Shown here one piece after another: positions 41,357 through 52,939 of a DNA stretch of 64,000 nt (its first letter is position 1; each line of letters opens with the position of its first letter). The stretch spans positions 45,416,539 to 45,480,538 of the forward strand of contig NC_065883.2 of NCBI RefSeq assembly GCF_932274485.2. The letters run 5' to 3'. The DNA comes from Patella vulgata. Taxonomy: Eukaryota; Mollusca; Gastropoda; Patellidae. The notes under the pieces were generated by a model. The model did no database searches. It saw only the letters and a list, made by a program, of their open reading frames with translations, and was not told where the DNA came from. A program made the translations under genes and the position numbers.

Positions 41357-44300
41357 TATACATTTATATGCATCAAGAAGATTATTCACTTGATTATTGA
41401 TCTTCTGTACTCGCCATTATTGGTACGCACTCTCACATTCCGATTTATCCCATCAGAACCAGGAAATACTTCTATGACTCGCGAAAGTTCCCATTTACCA
41501 CGGGGTACATTTGGATTTACTAATAACACTATATCATTTACTTGAAGTTGTCTACACCTTTATTCTGCCATTTAGATCTACGCATTAGAGTAGGACAATA
41601 CTCCTTCACTAAACGTGTAAAACATCTGTACTAACATTTGTACAAATTCGAATCTCTTATGCAAATTCTTAGTCTCTTGAAAATGCCCTTGTGGTACTTC
41701 TGCTGATGCTCTTCCTAGAAGAAGATGGTTTGGTGTGATAGGTCGTAAATTGTTAGGATCATTTGATGAATAACTGATGGGTCGGCTATTAATTAAACAT
41801 TTAATCTCTGCTAAAACTGTGGACATTTCGTTCCAAGAAAGAATTTGTTCTCCGACGACTACCTTTAATGCGTTCTTGGTTTGTTTTACTAAACTCTCGA
41901 ATAATCCTCCCTGTTGTGGACTTAACGGGTATTAAATTTCCAGGTGACTTTATGTAACATCGAAAAATCCTCGAGGTGTTTTCTCCCTTCCTCAAACAAG
42001 CGTTTTAACTCCTTTTGTGTTCCAACGAAATTGGATCCATTATCCGATATAAACACTGTAGGCCACCCATGTGTAGCTACAAATCTTCTTAACGTGTGTA
42101 GAAAGGCCTGCGTTGAAAGATCTTCAACAATGTCCAGGTGTATAGCTCTGACGGATGCGCACGTGAAAACTGCTCCCAACGCTTTAGTCGTTTGTTTCTT
42201 GAGATCTTTAGATGGAAGGGACCAAAAAGGTCTACCCCGGTTACTGAAAATGGCGGCGTGAAGGCTCTCAGTCTATCTGAAGGTAGGTCTGCCATTAGCG
42301 TGGAATGTGTAGGCGCTCTTAACTTTCTGCAGATCACACAGTTTCTCACAATACCTTTAACAAAATTGCGACCACGAATTATCCAATATTTACGTCTCAC
42401 ATCGCTTAGAGTTCTCCCTGGACCGCGGTGTGCATTTTTATTGTTAATTTCTGTTACTATGAGTTTTGTAATTGGACTGTCCGATGACAGTAAAACTGGA
42501 TGAACAACATCGTACTCTAATGACGATTTCCTTAATCGTCCTCCGACGCGTATAATACCATCCTTCATAAATGGCGCTAAATCTCGGTATCTGACTTCCC
42601 AGTCAGTAAACGAAGTTTGTGAAGCTATAATTAGACAATTCTCTGCTTCCTCTAATTCCCCTGGTTGAAGGACATTACTGTAATTCAAAGATCGTTTTCA
42701 CAACCTTTTAATAAAACGTAAGCAGTAAGCAGTTACTCTTATCAATTTAGACCAACTAGAATATCTCTCTAAATTCATTACCTCCCTTAAGGTATTTACT
42801 GAACATATAATCCCTTGACTTCTCTGCTCAAGATCTGTCTCTATATTTTTGAATTCCTCTTTTGGCCAGTTTGTCTTGGGCTCTTGTAAAAATGCTGGAC
42901 CGTGCATCCATGTATCATTTAACTGCTCTACATGAATACCTCTACTTAAACTGTCTGCTGGGTTTAAATGTGTTGGTACATATCTAAAACTACTTATATC
43001 CCACGTGGATTGTATTTCGGCTACTCTAACACCCACAAATGCTTTCAAAGTTGCTGATTCAGAACGAAACCAGAATAATACTACTTGAGAATCAGACCAT
43101 ATAATAACTCGACTTGGTTTAATTTTGAACTGATCAAAAATTGTCTTTGCTAGTCTCGAAGACACTAAACATGCCATCAGTTCTAATCTCGGAATAGTAG
43201 TTTGGTGAAGGGGGGCAACTCTCGCCTTAGCAGATACAATTCGTGACTCTGGACCATTATCTGTAATCCATCGTAAATATGCTACTCCACCAAACGCTAA
43301 CATACTTGCATCCGAAAAGACGTTTAATAGACGTTGTCCAATAGCATTCTCTGGTTTCGTACATCTTGGAAATTCTATCGACTGAAGTTTCATGGTGTCA
43401 TTAAATACGTTAAAAAATGAATCCGGTAATGGGTCATCCCAATCGTGTGACTTTAGACGCCATATATTCTGCATCTCTATCCGTGCTCTGATTGTAACTA
43501 CAGACGCCAATCCTAAGGGATCATAGAACATTGAAATCCTGGATAAAACAGTTCGTTTGGTTAACTTTTCGGCAACAAGGTTTTTCACTGAGTACCTGAT
43601 GACGTCATCATGCGAGTCCCAAATGATGCCTAAGGTTTTATTATCTTTCTCTTCATCCAAATCAAAGTCAATAGATGAAATATGTGAAGACTCGAAGTTT
43701 GTGTCTCGGAGTAATCGTTGACGTACAATTTCAGATGAACATATCCATTTTTTAATTTTAAAACTACCCGTTGCTAAAACTGCTTCTAACTGTTGGATGG
43801 CTTCAAAGGCTTCTACAGATGAGGAGCATTAATGGATAAGATCATCCATGCAGCGATTTCTCCTGAGTATTGTGGCTGCATCAGGATACTTTTCTTCATT
43901 CTCATCTGCCATCTTCAACATAACATAATTAGCCATAGACGGAGACGATTTATCACCGAAGGTTACTCTGAGTAAACAGTTGGCTCTCTAGATGTATCTA
44001 GATCTTTCCAAAGGAATCGATGCACATGTGTATCTCTCTCTGGAAGGCGTATTTGCAAAAACATTTTTGATATGTCACCCGTGAATGCTATTTGGTCTTC
44101 TCTAAAACGGATCAAAACTCCAAACAGATCGCCTAACAGGCAAGGTCCTTTACACAAAAATGAGTTGAGTGATACTCCTTTTACTTGACAAGCTGGATCG
44201 AAAACTACCCGTAACGGAGTACTTTGTTTGTCAGGCCTATACACACCATGATGTGGCAAGTAAAAGACGGGTGGATCCGGACTCAACCTCCCGTTCATCC

Positions 44301-47300
44301 CGACTCTACATGACCATTCACTTTTCTCGTAGTCGTTCACCACTTATTTGTACAGCTTAGCTTTCTCTGGGTTCCTCTGTAAACTCTTTTCTAAGGACAC
44401 TAATCGTTTCTCTACCATATCATAGTTATCAGGAAAGCAAATCGAATCTCTCTTCCATGGTAACCCTATAGTATATCTATTGTCTTCTCTCTTACAGGAT
44501 TCCTGGAACAATTTCAAGGCATGTTTATCTTCCAACGAAAGTTGTGAGACTGGACAGGAACAATTACTAGCACGTACACCAAGAGTTTCCAAATCATAGT
44601 TTTTCTGCATGTCTATCTTTTCCACGAAGCCTATGGAACAGAATGGCGTATTTCTTTGACTATAATCTGGCCGAATAACATACCATCCAAGCTGGGTTTT
44701 CTTCGCTAGTGGTTCGTATGGTAAGCCTTGGCGAACCTCTAACTCTGCGTGCAAATGGCTATATTGAACCCCTAATATAAGATCGATAGCTCCCGCTTTG
44801 TGTGTAAACTATATGTCTCTGAGATGATTAAAAGATTTTAATCATTCCCTATCTAAAGAAGGAACACTTAACACCGTAGCGTATATCTCATGTGCCTCTA
44901 TCTCATACTCTTCTCCACTGTTCAGTGATGAAATATAAAACTGTAATCTTCTACTGTCGTTCTGGTTTATAGTTCTCCCTCCAACGACCGCTAAATCTAA
45001 TTTCTCTCTTCGTCCTTGCTCTGTCTAATGTGTGAGAGAGAGAGAGAGAAATGGGGTTTAACGCCCACTCGACACAAACTAGGTCATTTCGGGACTAACA
45101 TATGGGTTAATTTTATTTCAATAATTCGCTTGCGCGTAGGGGTCTTTAGCAGTGGGAGGAAACCGGAGGACCCGGGGAAAACCCACGAAGTTGGACAGGC
45201 GACCGCTACTAGTTGATGGGTCAACGTGAAGAAGTCTATTGTGAACTCTAGCACAACCATCGATGCTACATTTTCGCTTAAATCTACAGTCTGTTGTAAT
45301 GTGCCCTTGGTGTAAGCAAGAAAAACACAGCTTCAGCTCTCTCACTTTATCTATCCGTTGCGAATGGGTAAAATTCTTGAATTCAGGACACTCAAACACT
45401 TCATGTTCGCCTTTACAAACCGGACAATAATAAACATTAAATTTCTTCTGAGTAGAATGGATTGGTCTCCCCTGATTTCGGTTGTACCTAGGGACATATT
45501 TATCACTCTTGACTGCCTTATTAAGGTCGCCAAAATCAGGATCAAACAAAGCTTTGACCTTTTTCCGGAGAAAACTGCTAATATGTTCTATTGTTGGGAC
45601 TTGACCTTTATCCCTGATGTTTGAAACAGCGTTTTTCCAAGACTCTATCATCTGATCTGGTAACCGACGAATAATAGTCCGTAAATTATCACTCGCATTA
45701 ATATCTGCTTGATAGTTCATCTGCTTTAATGTAGCAATACAGCTGACTATATCAACCGAAAGTTCTCTCAGTTTATTTCTGTCTGTTATAACAATCTTAC
45801 TTCCTCTGGTTAATTTATTAATGTGTGCTCTCGCTATTGTGCTGCGTTGACCAAATTCTTCTTTAATACACTTCAAAGCTGTGGCATACATAATACCCTG
45901 GTTGCCCATACCCGAAATAATTCTGCTGGCGTCTCCCTCTAAATGCATCTTTAACTGCAGCATTCTAATGGCATCTTTTAAATGTGGCTTGTCGTGAATA
46001 TGAAGCTTAAATTGCTCGATATACTCGACGTATGAAAGAGGGTCCCCGTTAAACTTTGGTATTTGGACTGTAGGGATGTCACGGTTTGCTTCTAATTTGA
46101 ACAACGCTTCCGCTATGGATAGATCTTTGACTTCACTCGATAGATTTGTCTCACTGGATTCAGTTAAATTGTCAATCCATGAGTCTACCGTAGAACTGAT
46201 ACTAGTATTACTGGCTGGTCTTGGCGTATCGACAGCTGGTCGGACAGGAGAAACTGGATTTTGAATTGCTGTTTCGCTTGTAGAAATCGGAACAGAAGAA
46301 TCTGAAGGCGATGGCAAATTACCATGATCGGGTGTGCGCAGTTCTATCACTTCATCTCCATCTGATGAATCATTTGACTGTGGCGTGGTATTTCCATTAT
46401 TTGTAAATCGTGATGGTGTACCTTTTAAGAAATCTTCTATCTCTTCTTCAATGTTGTATATTTCAGAAATCAAGTCATCATCCCATTGATTAAGTCGGTC
46501 ATGTTCTGATTCCGGAACAAAATTATATAAGCTAAGGTTTATTTCTCTGGCTCTATCACACTCATTCTTTAACTCGGAAAATTCTCTTTTCAGCCTTCTA
46601 TGATTATTCTCTCTTCTTCTGATTAATTCTCTTATTCTGTTGATTGCTCGTGTTATTCTAACCTTTATGACTTTTCTCTGATTTTTCTTCTCTTTCTCTT
46701 CTGTAAATTGAGAAACTATTTTTTGACTCTCCTCATCGGAATTTACTTCTTCTATCAATGACTTTGATGCCATATTGATTCTCTTCCCGTACCAAATTAA
46801 ACTCTTTCACTAGTGGAAATTCTCTTCAAACCTAGATTTAATTTTAACTCATCAACTCCTGAATTATACTCTCTTTCAGAAGATATATAAAAAACTCTTC
46901 AGAAAAATTATGTTCGGTAGGGAACATGGGCTTTGCTCAGATAAAAGTTTCAGTAATATGCACTCTGTATATAATATTGAAAGGAAAACACTACAAAAAC
47001 GCTTGGTTGTCATTATTATTGTATTATGGATCATTCAATACCATACAGACTATTTAGACTATTACAAATTACAAGAGCGAAGTACATAATACATGGGAAA
47101 CAACTCCGCTCAGAACTCGCACTATTAAATGGAGTTAACTCCCTTGCACTAATATATTTTACCGGGTTTTACTTCAAATATTACTCGAATCTAAATATTA
47201 CTTGAATATTCGAGTAAAACATTGTACGACTACTAAATGCTCTTAACTATACATTTATATTCACTTGTATATCGAACTTTCAATGATTAAAAGTCTAAAT

Positions 47301-47640
47301 ATAACACTCGATACACAATCGCTATTACGATGTAACGATGACTTCAATCAACATAAAACTTTACATCGCATACTCTGCATTAGCTACTAAAGTAAACATT
47401 AAATGGACATAAATATATTCAATTAAATACCTGAAGAGTTTTTATCTCAAGTCCTATAATGTCACAATGATAGAAAAGTTTCAGGAATTTTCTAAACACT
47501 CTGCAAAAATGGCGCCTGCAGAACTAAAATGACGTAAGCTCCAGAGGCCATAATTAAACTCAACAAAGAAAAGATAACTCTGCTCCAAATTCTAAATAAG
47601 TAAAAACATGAAAATTAATTAAATTATAAAACAAAGTTTT
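41357..47640 (-). mobile_element. BEL/Pao LTR retrotransposon fossil, copy B (more complete, broken)
   Basis: Parts in order on the minus strand: AT-rich terminal sequence (about 46.8-47.6 kb), gag region with CCHC knuckles (about 45.1-46.8 kb), Pao-type protease/RT/RNase H region (about 42.7-44.8 kb), integrase zinc-binding and catalytic regions and C-terminal domain (about 41.4-42.7 kb). The far terminal sequence survives only as two short pieces separated by the DUF7869-like insertion. It is broken, with about eight breaks. Shared damage with copy A puts most decay before the block duplication; remaining differences are few. Confidence 0.88.
45030..45201 (-). mobile_element. Second SINE-like repeat inserted in BEL copy B
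   Basis: Present only in copy B. On the minus strand it starts GTCGCCTGTCCAACTTCGTG, then GGTTTCCTCCCACTGC, and ends GGGCGTTAAACCCCATTTCT followed by a CT-repeat. The 3' tail matches the tail of the tRNA-headed SINE. Other pieces: 38146-38195, 49256-49345, 49388-49505, 56775-56915. Confidence 0.75.
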
Positions 47641-48001
47641 CGGAACAGCTCTAGTATACGATTACACTGTACATCTTACATACCTCTAGTATATGATTAT
47701 ATATCTTACATAGCTCAAGTATATGATTACACTATACATCTTACATAGCTCTAATATATGATTACATTATATATCTTACATAGCTCTAGTATATGATTAA
47801 ACTATACATCTTACATAGCTCTAGTATATGATTACACTATATATTTTACATAGCATTATCATATGATTAAACTTTATATCTTACATAACTCTAGTATATG
47901 ATTAAACTATACATCTTACATAGCTCTCGTATATGATTACATTATACACCTTACATAGCTCTAGTATGATTACACTATACATCTTACATAGCTCTAGTAT
48001 A
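47640..48001. repeat. 35-bp satellite array, copy B
   Basis: Nearly the same unit order as 25085-25433, consistent with block duplication. Confidence 0.9.
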
Positions 48002-48403
48002 CTGAGCGCCATGGAAAACGCATCACTTTTTTTTCCCAAATATTTTATTACTAGCTGGTTTTGTATGTATAATATTATGCAAAACTATGAACTATTGTTT
48101 CACACAATGCTGCCAAACGCAAAAAAATATCGGCCCGTGTGCAAAAAAAAAATTGCACGAGATGCACATGAAAAACCCAATATTCACGTGCAGCATTGTG
48201 TGTGAGCCCTTTAAAAGCATGTTTTCAACTTAATGTGCAGTACATGAACTGTGAAACGTCAATCTGTCGTAATTTGTTGTTGGACGTGTGAAGGAATCGA
48301 ACTGAAGAGCACACTTTGCCAGTCTACTCATCTCCATGTCTGGTGTCCTTGAGCCCATATCAAACGCCGCTGACGGTGATGATCCCTCAGGATAGCTCCA
48401 ACA
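48002..48403. mobile_element. Tc1 family-2 remnant with an inverted internal piece
   Basis: 48002-48300 is the family-2 left end. 48302-48403 is the reverse complement of the coding part equivalent to ~10565-10665. The two join head-on, so this remnant was rearranged differently from that in copy A. Confidence 0.75.
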
Positions 48404-48483
48404 TAAATGCGATTTCCAAACAAATGATTTCGGTTACCACTTACGTACATGTACCTTGGTTACAACTTCCAAACTTGCTCCAA

Positions 48484-48612
48484 AATTTTGAAGGGCATAT
48501 TTGACGCATTTTTCAATTAAGGGCGTTGAGCAGTCTAAAATGCACATTTTAAAGCTAGCACTGTAGTTTTTGTTGATAAGATATGACATCTTTTGTTACA
48601 TGGGTTGATAAA
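48484..48612 (-). repeat. Inverted piece of the ~335-bp array's end
   Basis: 'aagggcgttgagcagtctaa' and 'gttgataagatatgacat' match the reverse complement of 58400-58490, the terminal part of the large array. Confidence 0.7.
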
Positions 48613-48619
48613 CTACATA

Positions 48620-51475
48620 GAGCGTGTCCGCGAGAGCACCATGCAGGGGGTGATAACCCTTGGGTCAGGGATTTGGACCAAATTTTTTCTGTGAGATGGG
48701 TTAGTACCCAGATACATCCCCACAAAATATTAGATTGATTCAGTTGATACCGACCTGGAAAATTGGAAAAGTATTTTTTAATCGAAAAATAAGCCAAAAA
48801 TAGGCAATTTTGGATCCAAATTTGAATGACCTGCTATTCGGACAATAATTGATTTGGATAGACAAAATTTTGGGCATTAGTAGGACCACTCAGGTTCCTC
48901 CTTCACACTGAGTTTGAAGTTTCTACTGCTAATGCTACCTTGGTACTGGCCGGATACCCAACTCTCTCTGAAAATTGAATTTAATGAAAACCAATGTTCA
49001 AGAGGCTATAGCTCGTTCTTTGCAGGGACTAGGACCAACGTTGAATGTTACCCACAACTAGCAACCTTCCTACTAACAAAATAAAAAATAAAAATGACCG
49101 GAACATCATAATAAAAACAAGAGAAATATATTAAAAACACCAAAAATTAGGAGAAAATGTCCCGTCTATCAATACCCCAGATGAATTATATGTATGGACA
49201 TCTTTACAAATTTAATATATTCCATTTAGTCGTTAGCAAGGATGATTTAAACATGAGAAATGAGATTTAAAGTCCACTGGACACAAACTAGGTCATTTTG
49301 GGACTAGCATAATATGGTGATGCATACTGTATCTATGGACATCATCACAAAGTTAATATATTCGTTAGTAAGGGTGATTTTGACTTAAGAGAGAGAAATG
49401 GGGTTTAAGGTCCACTCAACACAAACTAGGTCATTTTGGGACTAACATATGGTACAATTTTACTTCAATAATACACTTGTGGGAAAAGAGAATATCCATG
49501 AGGTTGAACAAACAACACCACACCATGTCACCGGCATGCTGTCACACCACTTAACTCAATGACAGACCTTAGGATCTAAAGTCTATGTGTTAGACCAGGG
49601 ACAAGTTTCATGAATGTCCAATGCAATTTAAACAGAACAAATCGTCTTCTATAAATATGATATAATGAAAGGTGAAATATGATACACGATTCAGTGTAAG
49701 CATATTTTAGCTCTTGGGTAAAAGAAGTGTTTCTGAGGGATGTACATGTTCGCTCTTGTAACAGGTTTTAAGGACGAGGGGATTGTAGATGATCCAGTTA
49801 CAGTAAGTCGTAGTCACACAATCAGCAAGACGACCAAACAACACCTTTTCTGCCAATGTTCCTTGTGCCAAATAGGTTATTTTGGTCAAACATATTTTAG
49901 GAATCAGACCAGCTTATTCCCATCTGTATTTAGGAGCCGATCATTGTATGGAAACATTTGGACGTTTTCATGGAGAGGCATTACAGATCGGGAGACTATG
50001 ATAATTCCATATTGAAATCCCTGAAGGAGAAGAGGTCAAAAACAGTACTACAAAATAAAACAGTACTCTGTGGTCCAAAAACCTTGAAGGAAGGTCAGAG
50101 AGCATTTACACTCGAACGTAGGAATCTAAGTAAGTGAGCACTTCTGCTCGAACGTAGGTATATGTAGGAGTTTGGCACATGCGGTCAACATTATCCTGGA
50201 GTGCCATAAATCCTGTTTTGATCTATGCCATGATTCAGAGATTTCAATACCAGACATTAAATGTCCCTACATGAACACTTCTGAATGTTTCTTCTTATGG
50301 TTCTTCTTTACATGAGCAGGTGTAAAAATTAAAAGATATCAAGTTTATGATAGTCATGTCAGTCAAATTTATACGATGATCTGCTCATGAATACAGATCT
50401 TAATAACAGTGGTCTGATCCCTGCAAAATTACACACCACTTATGACCCATCCCTATGGCTATCAAGCAAGCGTGAAAGTCAGATTTTGTCACAAAAATAT
50501 TATGATTTTAAACAAAATGACCTATTTGACACGATTCACGTTGAAATTACGAAATATTACAAGTAATGGTGATGATCAGTAGTCATTTGAAGATAATCGT
50601 TGGTCATTGCTGAAAAGGTGCTGCTTTGGTTAAATTGTGCTAATATAAAAGCTTGCTATGCCAGTCCTTACATTTATGCACTTCCGTGCTACTAACTACT
50701 GAATACAGGTGAGAATAATCGTTGCCTGATCCTACAAAATTATACAGCCCCTTTCCTACGATGACCGCGAACGTCCGATTTTGTCACAAAAACTTCATGA
50801 TTTTTAACCAAGATAGTATATTTGGCACAAGGAACGTTCAAGTAACAAAAAATAGTACTAATGTTCATAATCAACGGTCATTTGAACGCTTGAAAATAGT
50901 ATTCGGTCATCAGTGAAAAGACGAATTTCGTGGAAAATACCGTTTTTACACATTTTCTGAATATTACAGCACTCTAGTGGGTTGCGTTCTGGTCAGTTTT
51001 TTTCTTTTGACATTTACTTTGAGAAATGCCCTTCACAACCACACCAAGCAATTCTATGTCGGACCTGCAAAGAAGCAGCTACATGCGTTTTAGGATAGCA
51101 TAGTTTTAAACATATGTAAAATGACCACTTTATGATCACTCACAGAAAATTCCACACGATTCATTCATTCCCAAACGACTGCAGGATTTTAAGACGACTA
51201 CTAGGCCTATCATACCTGACCAATATCAAAAATTTACAGACACAACTTTTTGGGTAGGAGCGTATTGAAATTAGGGTAACAAATTGGTCGAAATATGTCA
51301 ACTTTTGCCCCAAAACAACAATTTCCAGTTATACCGGAAGTTGTCCGTTCAAAATTTTTTCACTCCACCATGTGACTTCTGTAGCCTAGGGGTCCCCATA
51401 GACCAAGTATGGTTGAAATTTGCTGACCCCCCGGGTTATCGTTTTTTTCAATTTCTGCATGGTGCTCTCGTGGAA
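48620..51475. mobile_element. 2.85-kb segment bounded by 16-bp inverted repeats, absent from block A
   Basis: CGAGAGCACCATGCAG at 48631-48646 and its perfect complement at 51455-51470. In block A 'ataaactacat' is followed almost directly by 'atcaccaaaacaatacc'; in B the whole segment stands between them. No transposase is seen. It contains two pieces of the second SINE-like repeat (49256-49345, 49388-49505) and diverged ~310-bp repeats ('gattttgtcacaaaaa' near 50482 and 50775). It could be a non-autonomous element or simply DNA deleted from A. Confidence 0.5.
49256..49505 (-). mobile_element. Two fragments of the second SINE-like repeat
   Basis: 'gacacaaactaggtcatttt' near 49277 and 'aacacaaactaggtcatttt' near 49417, each preceded by the ATGGGGTTTAA-type tail with GA repeats. 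Confidence 0.65.
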
Positions 51476-52530
51476 TCACCAAAACAATACCAATTTTTTC
51501 TTACCAGCTATGTTCCAAACTTGGCCCAAAAGTATGATAACAAGCCAACGGTGAGGCTGAGGCCCCCCGCCGAAATCCCAAACTAAATAGAGGACACATA
51601 TTAATTAATCGCACATTTTTCAAAAGTATCAAGCAATCAAACTGATTATCAATTATACACTAAGTTTCATCAATTTATATCAGACAGAATCAAAGTTATC
51701 TTGTCCCAAAGCATCGACCAATGAAATTGCTTAGCTTTGCTTAGCTTTAGCTTGTATTAATCATTAAACTCAGTCAAGACATTCACCTAATGAACATCTA
51801 CGTCAAGTTAAAACAGTGTACATGTACCTCAATTAAAAGCAGTGTTGTTATGTTCCAAATTCTTGACCAATCAAATTGCTTATGGCTCCTTGGCCCAAGT
51901 AGAAAATTCTCATCATCGAACTTAGTCAAGGTAATGATATGCTGAATCTATACTCAGAGTTTCGCCACTCTCACTTAAGTATAACCAACGTTATCGTGCC
52001 CTAAAGCATCAGCCAATCAGATTGCTTATTTCTGCTAACCGTAAGCAGACAATGTTTATCACTTATCTCCATCAAGGCATTCATCTAATGAACGCCTACA
52101 CCAAGTTTGAACATTCTACCTCAATTAGAAGGAGAGTTATTGTGTTCCAAAGTCTCAACCAATCAAATTACTTAATGCTCTGCTTACCTTGAGCTGAAAA
52201 TGTTCATTATCAAACCTAGTCAAGGTATGGATGTAATAAAACTATACACCAAATTTCATCACTCTCACTTAATTAGAATTAAAGTTATCATGTCCCAAAG
52301 CATCAACCAATCAAATTGCTTATATCTGCTTACCCCAAGCAGAAAATGCTCGTCTTCGAACTACATCAAGGCATTGACCTAATAAACACCTACACCAAGT
52401 TTGAACATTCTAGCTCATTTAGAAGGAGAGTTATTGTTTTCCAAAAAGTGTGACGGACAGACAGACAGACAGACGGACGAACCCATTTTAATAGTCCCGT
52501 GCTTTCTTTGGAAGGCGAGGGACAATAAAG
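51476..52530. repeat. ~148-bp-period array, copy B
   Basis: Near-identical to 25764-26815, with the same CCAATCAAATTGCTTA spacing and the same GACAGACAGACAGACGGAC end. Confidence 0.8.
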
Positions 52531-52939
52531 AGGGTTGATGAGAACAAAAGTCAAATTTTCTCAATTATACCTGCATGGATTTTCATAATTGCAAGTTAAA
52601 AAAAACCCAAACCTACTGGACAATTTTGGGCTATAGTCTCCGGTTTGTCAGGTATCGATGGAAACACCAAAAAACGATGAGTTTTCTAAAAATTTCTTTG
52701 AAATTCTATTAGTACCGTACATGCCGAATAGATTTAATGATAATCCCCAAGTAGATCGAGAGTAGAGGTTATAAGCGACATTTCGAACCCCAAAAACGTA
52801 AAATATCTCCTGAAAGTCTTTTAAAATCTTTGTTCATTATTTACCTTCAAACGAGATTTTGTGATTTTCGGTCGATTTGTTGAAAACATCAACAACAAGT
52901 TCTAAAATACAACAATTCTGACGTAAAAGTAAATATATA
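52531..52939. other. AT-rich spacer, copy B
   Basis: Collinear with 26816-27237. No gene seen. Confidence 0.5.
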
